In this document: positions 55,519 to 64,000 of the stretch, piece after piece
Position numbering within the stretch: position 1 is the first letter of the stretch
How the letters are laid out: the number at the start of each line of letters is the position of its first letter
From: Saccharothrix coeruleofusca
GTDB taxonomy: Bacteria; Actinomycetota; Actinomycetes; Mycobacteriales; Pseudonocardiaceae
NCBI RefSeq assembly: GCF_014648515.1
Contig: NZ_BMRG01000007.1
Coordinates: 36,630 to 100,629, forward strand
Direction: 5' to 3'
DNA length: 64,000 nucleotides
Made by a program: the position numbers and the translations under genes
The notes under the pieces: model-generated
Told to the model about the DNA's origin: nothing
Databases searched by the model: none
The model's input: the letters and a program-made list of their open reading frames with translations, nothing else

Positions 55519-55793
55519 TCGCCCTCGGTGTGCTCGAGCAGACCCGCGTGGATCTCCCGCAGCGCGATCGACAGCGGCTTCTCGCGCGGGCCCGGCTCGA
55601 CCAGCGGGCCGACGTACTCCAGCAGCCCCTCGCCGAGCTGGGCGTAGTAGTCGTTGATCTGGCGCGCCCGCTTGGCCGCGTAGATCACCAGCGCGTACTT
55701 CGAGCTGACCTGCTCCAGGAGGTCGTCGATCGGCGGGTTGGTGATGCCCTCCGGGGAACCCGCCAGCGGGCCCAGCTCGGTGTGCGTGGTCAC
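55515..55793 (-). CDS. rpoZ: RNA polymerase omega subunit
   Basis: 92 aa, assembly chaperone of beta-prime and part of the ppGpp site in some bacteria. [20 protein letters not shown] then [20 protein letters not shown], typical of actinobacterial omega, with [20 protein letters not shown] toward the C-terminus. Between gmk and coaBC, the standard order. Confidence 0.97.
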   Translation of the reverse strand: MTTHTELGPLAGSPEGITNPPIDDLLEQVSSKYALVIYAAKRARQINDYYAQLGEGLLEYVGPLVEPGPREKPLSIALREIHAGLLEHTEGE

Positions 55794-55857
55794 TCGTCAA
55801 CGCTCCTGCGGTTGGTGTGTCGGCTGGGGTCGTCCCGTGCCGCTCGGCGCGCGCTGC

Positions 55858-56457
55858 TCACGCGCCGGGCACCGGGCCGACCACCAAGTCTAGCAATCGG
55901 GTGGCGGCGGACCGAACGTCGGCGTTCACCACGACCTCGTCGAACTCCGGCTCGGCGGCCAGCTCCTGCTTGGCGATGGCCAGCCTGCGGGCGACCACCT
56001 CCGGGTCCTCGGTGCCCCGGCCGGTCAGCCTGCGCACCAGGTCCTCCCAGGAGGGCGGGGCCAGCATCACCAGCTGGGCCTCGGGCATCGCGGCCCGGAC
56101 CTGGCGGGCCCCCTGCAACTCGATCTCCAGCAGCGACGGCAGGCCCGCGGCCAGCGCCCGCTCGACCGGCGCCCTGGGGGTGCCGTAGCAGTTGCCCGCG
56201 AACTCGGCGTGCTCCAGCAGCTCGCCGCCGGCGGCCATCCGGTGGAAGGTCGGCGCGTCCACGAAGTGGTAGTGGACCCCGTCGACCTCGCCCGGCCTCG
56301 GCTTCCGGGTGGTCACCGAGACGCTGAAGTGCACTCGCGGTGCCATCCGGCGCAGCTCGGCCAGCACGCTGGACTTGCCGACGCCGGAGGGACCGGACAG
56401 GACGGTGAGGCGGGACCGGGCGCGTGCGCCCGGCCCCGCCTCGGTGCCACCACTCAC
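55858..56457 (-). CDS. gmk: Guanylate kinase
   Basis: Phosphorylates GMP to GDP. 199 aa. P-loop [23 protein letters not shown]-binding [20 protein letters not shown], and [22 protein letters not shown] at 56457 overlaps the mihF stop (GTGA). Confidence 0.98.
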   Translation of the reverse strand: MSGGTEAGPGARARSRLTVLSGPSGVGKSSVLAELRRMAPRVHFSVSVTTRKPRPGEVDGVHYHFVDAPTFHRMAAGGELLEHAEFAGNCYGTPRAPVERALAAGLPSLLEIELQGARQVRAAMPEAQLVMLAPPSWEDLVRRLTGRGTEDPEVVARRLAIAKQELAAEPEFDEVVVNADVRSAATRLLDLVVGPVPGA

Positions 56458-56771
56458 TCGGCGCTGAACTCGGTGAGCAGCGCCTTGCGCTGCCGCTCAC
56501 CCAGGCCGCGCAGCCGACGGCTCGGAGCGATCTCCAGCCGCTCCATGATCTGCTGCGCACGCACCTTGCCGACGCCGGGAAGCGCCTCGAGCAGGTTGGA
56601 CACCTTCATCTTGCCAAGGACCTCGTCGCTCTCGGCGGCCTTCAGCACGTCCGTCAGAGTCGTGCCGCCACGCTTGAGGCGCTCCTTGAGCTCAGCCCGA
56701 GCGCGACGAGCGGCAGCAGCCTTCACCAGCGCTGCGGCCCGCTGCTCCTCGGTAAGCTGGGGAAGGGCCAC
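56454..56771 (-). CDS. mihF: Actinobacterial integration host factor (mIHF/sIHF)
   Basis: A nucleoid-associated DNA-binding protein unrelated in sequence to E. coli IHF; essential in mycobacteria and important for development in Streptomyces. 105 aa. Basic N-terminal helices ([20 protein letters not shown]), then the helix-two-turn-helix [20 protein letters not shown] and C-terminal [24 protein letters not shown] precedes the GTG. It heads the mihF-gmk-rpoZ-coaBC transcript. Confidence 0.97.
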   Translation of the reverse strand: MALPQLTEEQRAAALVKAAAARRARAELKERLKRGGTTLTDVLKAAESDEVLGKMKVSNLLEALPGVGKVRAQQIMERLEIAPSRRLRGLGERQRKALLTEFSAE

Positions 56772-57081
56772 GATTTCCTCCGTGGTGTGGGAATTTCAAT
56801 TCTGGATCGGTGCCGCGACCGTACCGAGCGCAATTGCCTGAGTACAACACGGGTCCGTTGTCACCCAGTCAGGTAAATCTTCACAGCGTCTCGGTGGTGC
56901 GGCGGGTGGTAGTAGTACCAACACCCACCGACCGGTTCGTCACCGCCACCGGTAACGCTGTGCACACCACCGGTGTGGTATGCGTTCGGCAGATCATGGA
57001 CCAGTCGGTGGGGAGGACCGTACCAGGCAGCGTTTGCGCAGGTGAGCGGACCACGCGCAGCGTGTCGCGATTTGACCGCGA
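56772..57081. other. Intergenic region upstream of mihF
   Basis: 310 bases, clearly less GC-rich than their surroundings, between the pyrF stop and the mihF start. It must hold the mihF promoter; the ribosome binding site GGAGGA is adjacent to the start. I see short inverted repeats (for example ACAAC/GTTGT near 56850-56870) but no -10/-35 pair I trust. A 74-codon frame on the minus strand (56861-57085) has His/Tyr/Gly-rich, non-actinobacterial composition and is not called. Confidence 0.5.
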
Positions 57082-57896
57082 TCACAGCGCCAGCGAGTCG
57101 CGCACCCGGCGCGCCGCGGACCGCAGGGAGGCGGTGTCGGGGCCGTGCCGGAGCACGTCGCGGGACGAGGTGGGGAGCACTCCGCGCAGGTCAGGACCGA
57201 ACAGGGCGCGCAGGTCGGCCACCGTGGCGCCCTGCGCGCCGAAGCCCGGCGCGAGCACCGGGCCGTTGAGCGCGGACAGGTCCAGGCCCAGCTCGGCCAG
57301 CGTCGCGCCGACCACCAGGCCCACGTCGCCCTGCGGGTGGGCGCCCGCGTTGGCGCGGGCCGCCTCGTCCACCACCGCCTGCGCCACGCTGCGCCCGTCC
57401 GCACCCTCGGCGCGCTGCACCGACGCCCCCTCCGGGTTGGAGGTCGCGGCGAGCACGAACACGCCCCGGCCGCCTGCCGCGGCGGCCTCCAGGGCGGGCG
57501 CCAGCGAGCCGAAGCCCAGGTAGGGCGACAGGGTCACCGCGTCGGCCGCCAGCGGCGAGCCGTCGGCCAGGTAGGCGGCGGCGTAGGCGGCCATGGTGGA
57601 GCCGATGTCGCCGCGCTTGGCGTCCAGCAGCACCAGCGCGCCCGCGTCCCGCAGCCCGGCCAGCACGCGCTCCAGCACGGCCACCCCCCTGGACCCGTGG
57701 GCCTCGAAGAACGCCGACTGGGGCTTGACCACCGCCACCTCGTCGCCGAACGCCTCGACGCAGGTCAGCGCGAACCGCTCCAGCCCGGAGGCGTCCTGGG
57801 GCAGCCCCCAGGACGCCAGCAGGCCGGGGTGCGGGTCGATGCCCACGCACAGCGGCCCGCGCCGGGCCACCGCGGCGGCCAGCCGCTCGCCGAACC

Positions 57897-57900
<4 letters not shown>
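57082..57900 (-). CDS. pyrF: Orotidine 5'-phosphate decarboxylase
   Basis: Last step of UMP synthesis. 272 aa, the long type-2 form of mycobacteria and myxobacteria. [37 protein letters not shown], the catalytic [20 protein letters not shown], and [15 protein letters not shown] at the phosphate site. GTG at 57900 overlaps the carB stop. Confidence 0.97.
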
Positions 57901-61195
<3,295 letters not shown>

Positions 61196-61196
<1 letters not shown>

Positions 61197-62308
61197 CAGC
61201 GACCCTCGTCCATCATCGTCACGAACTCGTCGAACAGCGGCGCGGCGTCGTGCGGACCGGCCGCCGCCTCCGGGTGGTACTGCACGCTGAAGGCGGGCAC
61301 GTCCAGCGCCCGCACGCCCTCCACCGTGCCGTCGTTGGGGCAGAAGTGGCTCAGCTGCACGCGGCCGAAGTCGGAGACGAACTCCTCCCCCGGCTCGCCC
61401 TCCAGGGCGAAGCCGTGGTTCTGCGAGGTGATCGCCACCTTGCCGGTGGCCACGTCGATCACCGGGATGTTGATGCCGCGGTGGCCGTAGCGCATCTTGT
61501 AGGTCTCCCGGCCCAGCGCCCGGCCCAGGATCTGGTTGCCGAAGCAGATGCCGAACAGCGGCACCCGCCGGTCCAGCACGCCGCGGGTCAGCTCGACCGC
61601 GTGCGCCTGGGTGGCCGGGTCGCCCGGCCCGTTGGACAGGAACACCCCGTCCGGTTCGAGCTCCAGCACCTGCTCCACCGAGGACGACAGCGGCAGCACG
61701 TGCACCTCGATGCCGCGCGCGGCCATCATCCGCGGGGTGTTGGACTTGATGCCCAGGTCCAGCGCGGCCACCCGGAACCGGCGCTCGCCGATCGCGGGCA
61801 CCACGTACGGCTCGGCGGTGGTCACGTCGCCCGCCAGGTCCGCGCCGGTCATCTCCGGCGCCGACCGCACGCGGGCCAGCATCTCCTCGTCGGTGCCCAG
61901 CTCGTCGCCGGAGAACACGCCCGCGCGCATCGCGCCGCGCTCGCGCAGGTGGCGGGTCAGCATCCGGGTGTCCAGCCCGGAGATGCCCACCACGCCCTGG
62001 CGCACCAGCTCCTCGTCGAGGCCGCGCCGGGAGCGCCAGTTCGACGGCACCCGCGCGGGGTCGCGCACCACGTACCCGGCGACCCAGATCCGGCCCGACT
62101 CGTCGTCCTCGTCGTTCCAACCGGTGTTGCCGATCTGCGGCGCGGTCTGCACCACGATCTGGCGGTGGTAGGAGGGGTCGGTCAGGGTCTCCTGGTAGCC
62201 GGTCATGCCGGTGGAGAACACCACCTCGCCCAGCGCGGCGCCGGTCGCGCCGTAAGCCTCGCCGCGGAAGACGCGGCCGTCCTCCAGTACCAGTGCCGCG
62301 TTCGTCAT
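61196..62308 (-). CDS. carA: Carbamoyl-phosphate synthase small chain (glutaminase)
   Basis: Supplies ammonia from glutamine to CarB. 370 aa. N-terminal domain [37 protein letters not shown]. Class I amidotransferase domain with catalytic Cys in [17 protein letters not shown] and His/Glu in [18 protein letters not shown] at 62308 is preferred over upstream in-frame ATGs because it overlaps the preceding stop and gives the conserved N-terminus. Confidence 0.98.
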
Positions 62309-62796
62309 GCCCGTCCTCCCGCGTTCAGCGCGTTCACCCACTGCTCGTACACGTCCTTGTCGTCACCCCGGAAGCCGGTGTCGAACACCTGCTCCCCGAG
62401 CTGCCAGCGGACGACCAGCAGGCCGTCCGCGGCCATCACCTTGCCCGCCAGCCCCCGCGCGGTGCGCGCCCCGCGCACGTCCTCCGCGGGGATCCACAGC
62501 GGGCTCGCCCCGGTCCGGTCCACCAGCACACCGCGCTCGGTCAGCCTCAGCACCGCCTCGGCGCGGTGGCCGATGTCGCCGACGGCCACCCTGTCCTGCC
62601 AGTCGTCGCCGATCGTCGTGCCGACGTATACGCCCGTGGTCTCCATCGTGGCCACACCGGGATCGGCGGGTGGCGACGGGAACGCGGGCAGCGCCTCGGC
62701 CTGGCGGCGGGCGCGGCGCTGCCAGCCCCGCCACATGCCGTACAGGCAGAGCAGGAACAACGCCAGCACGGCGAGGGTGAGCAGCAGGCGGGTCAT
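62305..62796 (-). CDS. PH-like membrane protein of the pyrimidine operon
   Basis: 163 aa. One N-terminal membrane helix ([19 protein letters not shown]) with a basic stop-transfer sequence ([10 protein letters not shown]) and a cytoplasmic domain with PH-like strands ([36 protein letters not shown], then [17 protein letters not shown]). The equivalent position between pyrC and carA is occupied by Rv1382 in M. tuberculosis. The function is unknown. It overlaps pyrC and carA by four bases each. Confidence 0.88.
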   Translation of the reverse strand: MTRLLLTLAVLALFLLCLYGMWRGWQRRARRQAEALPAFPSPPADPGVATMETTGVYVGTTIGDDWQDRVAVGDIGHRAEAVLRLTERGVLVDRTGASPLWIPAEDVRGARTARGLAGKVMAADGLLVVRWQLGEQVFDTGFRGDDKDVYEQWVNALNAGGRA

Positions 62797-64000
62797 GCGG
62801 GAATCCTTCCCGTCCGCGCGGTCACGCGCCCGCGCAGCAGCGTCGCCACCACCGCGCCGGGCAGCTCCATGCCCTCGAAGGGCGTGTTCGCGGCGATGCT
62901 GGCGAAGTCCGCGCCGCGCACGGTCCACCGGGCGTCCGGGTCCACCAGCACCAGGTTGGCGGGCTCGCCCACCGCGATCGGGCGGCCCTGGTCGGCCAGG
63001 CCCGCGATCTCGGCGGGCCGCTCGGACAGCACGCGGGCCACCCCGCGCCAGTCCAGCAGCCCGGTCTCCACCATGGTCGCGACCACCACCGACAGCGCGG
63101 TCTGCAGGCCCAGCATCCCCGGCCGGGCCGCCGACCACTCGCAGTCCTTGTCCTGCACGGCGTGCGGCGCGTGGTCGGTGGCCACGCAGTCGATCACGCC
63201 CTCGGCCAGCGCGCGGCGCAGCGCCAGGGCGTCGTCCTCGGTGCGCAGCGGCGGGTTGACCTTGTTCACCGGGTCGTAGGTGGCCAGCCGCTCGTCGGTC
63301 AGCAGCAGGTGGTGCGGGGTGACCTCGGCGGAGACCCGCGTGCCGCGCGCCTTGGCCCACCTGAGCACGTCCGCGGTGCCCGCGGTGGAGACGTGGCAGA
63401 CGTGCAGCCGCGCGTCGGCGTGCAGCGCCAGCAGGCAGTCGCGCGCCACGATCGACTCCTCGGCGGCGGCGGGCCAGCCCGCCAGCCCCAGCCGGGACGC
63501 CCGCTCCCCCTCGTGCGCCTGCGCGCCGACGGTCAGCTTCGGCTCCTCGGCGTGCTGGGCGATCACCACGTCCAGGGCCTTGCTGTACTCCAGCGCGCGC
63601 CGCATGAGCAGCGGGTCGTGCACGCACACGCCGTCGTCGGAGAAGACCCGCACGCCCGCCTTGGCCATGGTGCCCAGCTCGGCGAGCTTGCTCCCGCCCA
63701 GGCCGACGGTCACCGCGCCGACCGGGTGCACGTCGACCAGACCGACCTCCTGGCCGCGCCGCCGCACGTGCTCGACCACCACGGCGTTGTCGGCCACCGG
63801 GTCGGTGTTGGCCATCGCGAAGACCGCCGTGTAGCCGCCCAGCGCCGCGGCGGCCGAGCCGGTGGCGATGGTCTCGGTGTCCTCGCGCCCCGGTTCCCGC
63901 AGGTGGGTGTGCAGGTCGACGAAACCGGGCAGCAGCACCGCGCCGCTGCCGTCGAGCACCTCCGCGCCGCCGTCCTCTGCGCCGCCGTCCTCGGGGGAGC
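62793..64000 (-). CDS. pyrC: Dihydroorotase (N-terminus beyond the window)
   Basis: Cyclises carbamoyl aspartate to dihydroorotate. 402 codons are visible; the start lies beyond the right edge. Metal ligands: [17 protein letters not shown], His in [14 protein letters not shown], Asp in [22 protein letters not shown]-type [16 protein letters not shown] follows. Near the right edge the sequence has a duplicated EDGGA (…[15 protein letters not shown]) in the N-terminal loop. It heads the visible part of pyrC-PH-carA-carB-pyrF; pyrB and pyrR would be expected further right. Confidence 0.97.
   Translation of the reverse strand, partial: SPEDGGAEDGGAEVLDGSGAVLLPGFVDLHTHLREPGREDTETIATGSAAAALGGYTAVFAMANTDPVADNAVVVEHVRRRGQEVGLVDVHPVGAVTVGLGGSKLAELGTMAKAGVRVFSDDGVCVHDPLLMRRALEYSKALDVVIAQHAEEPKLTVGAQAHEGERASRLGLAGWPAAAEESIVARDCLLALHADARLHVCHVSTAGTADVLRWAKARGTRVSAEVTPHHLLLTDERLATYDPVNKVNPPLRTEDDALALRRALAEGVIDCVATDHAPHAVQDKDCEWSAARPGMLGLQTALSVVVATMVETGLLDWRGVARVLSERPAEIAGLADQGRPIAVGEPANLVLVDPDARWTVRGADFASIAANTPFEGMELPGAVVATLLRGRVTARTGRIPA

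Noticed and set aside
56861-57085. 74-codon minus-strand frame between pyrF and mihF
   Set aside because: His/Tyr/Gly-rich composition, low third-position GC bias and overlap with the pyrF end; it lies in the mihF promoter interval.

Overview
The window is chromosomal DNA of a high-GC actinobacterium. Dense GTG/TTG starts, 4-base ATGA/GTGA gene overlaps, and RbpA, WhiA, OpcA, SigD, actinobacterial IHF and a ClpC2-like protein together suggest the Pseudonocardiales (Actinosynnema/Saccharothrix/Lentzea-type). That placement is inference, since no rRNA or tRNA was seen. The order of the conserved genes matches, in opposite orientation, the Mycobacterium tuberculosis stretch from pyrC (Rv1381) to ctaB (Rv1451), so most of the window is core genome with accessory inserts.

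Layout. 1-3029: partial gene, SigD-type sigma factor, divergent MFS/AraC pair. 3057-12543: ctaB (heme O synthase) divergent from a tight tkt-tal-pgi-zwf-opcA-pgl operon (pentose phosphate pathway and NADPH supply), ended by a strong hairpin. 12598-17705: accessory block with a 400-residue Arg/Trp-rich repeat protein, a decayed DUF397/DUF5753 locus, an orphan histidine kinase and two divergent exported proteins. 17764-21448: rbpA, secG, tpiA, pgk, gap on the minus strand. 21552-26011: accessory AraC/aldo-keto reductase and TetR/MFS pairs. 26038-30867: whiA-yvcK-rapZ-uvrC, all overlapping. 30927-38519: accessory region with two Rieske lipoproteins, an XRE/TPR regulator coupled to a SLOG-type nucleotide-binding protein, a WYL regulator, a ribbon-helix-helix/Clp-N (ClpC2-like) protein with a repeat operator, and a secreted M28 peptidase. 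38633-46636: PH protein, ribH, ribBA, ribE, ribD, rpe, flavoprotein, rsmB, fmt, def (riboflavin synthesis and translation start/finish). 46728-50308: ECF sigma factor with membrane partner, and gamma-glutamyltranspeptidase. 50359-52574: priA and a DUF3072 gene under a perfect LexA box. 53019-64000: metK, coaBC, rpoZ, gmk, mihF and the pyrimidine operon pyrC-(PH membrane protein)-carA-carB-pyrF.

Most noteworthy beyond the core genes: (1) the RHH-Clp_N gene, whose promoter is overlapped by a 12-bp-period direct repeat, looks like an autoregulated ClpC2-type antibiotic-sensing or decoy module; (2) the translationally coupled XRE/TPR-SLOG pair; (3) a dispersed ~350-bp intergenic repeat, present twice, with terminal inverted repeats and a conserved terminator-like hairpin, each copy placed directly behind a minus-strand gene; (4) a SOS-box-controlled DUF3072 gene; (5) a +57 net-charge protein built of 41-residue amphipathic repeats. 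No CRISPR array, insertion sequence, prophage or biosynthetic cluster was recognised.
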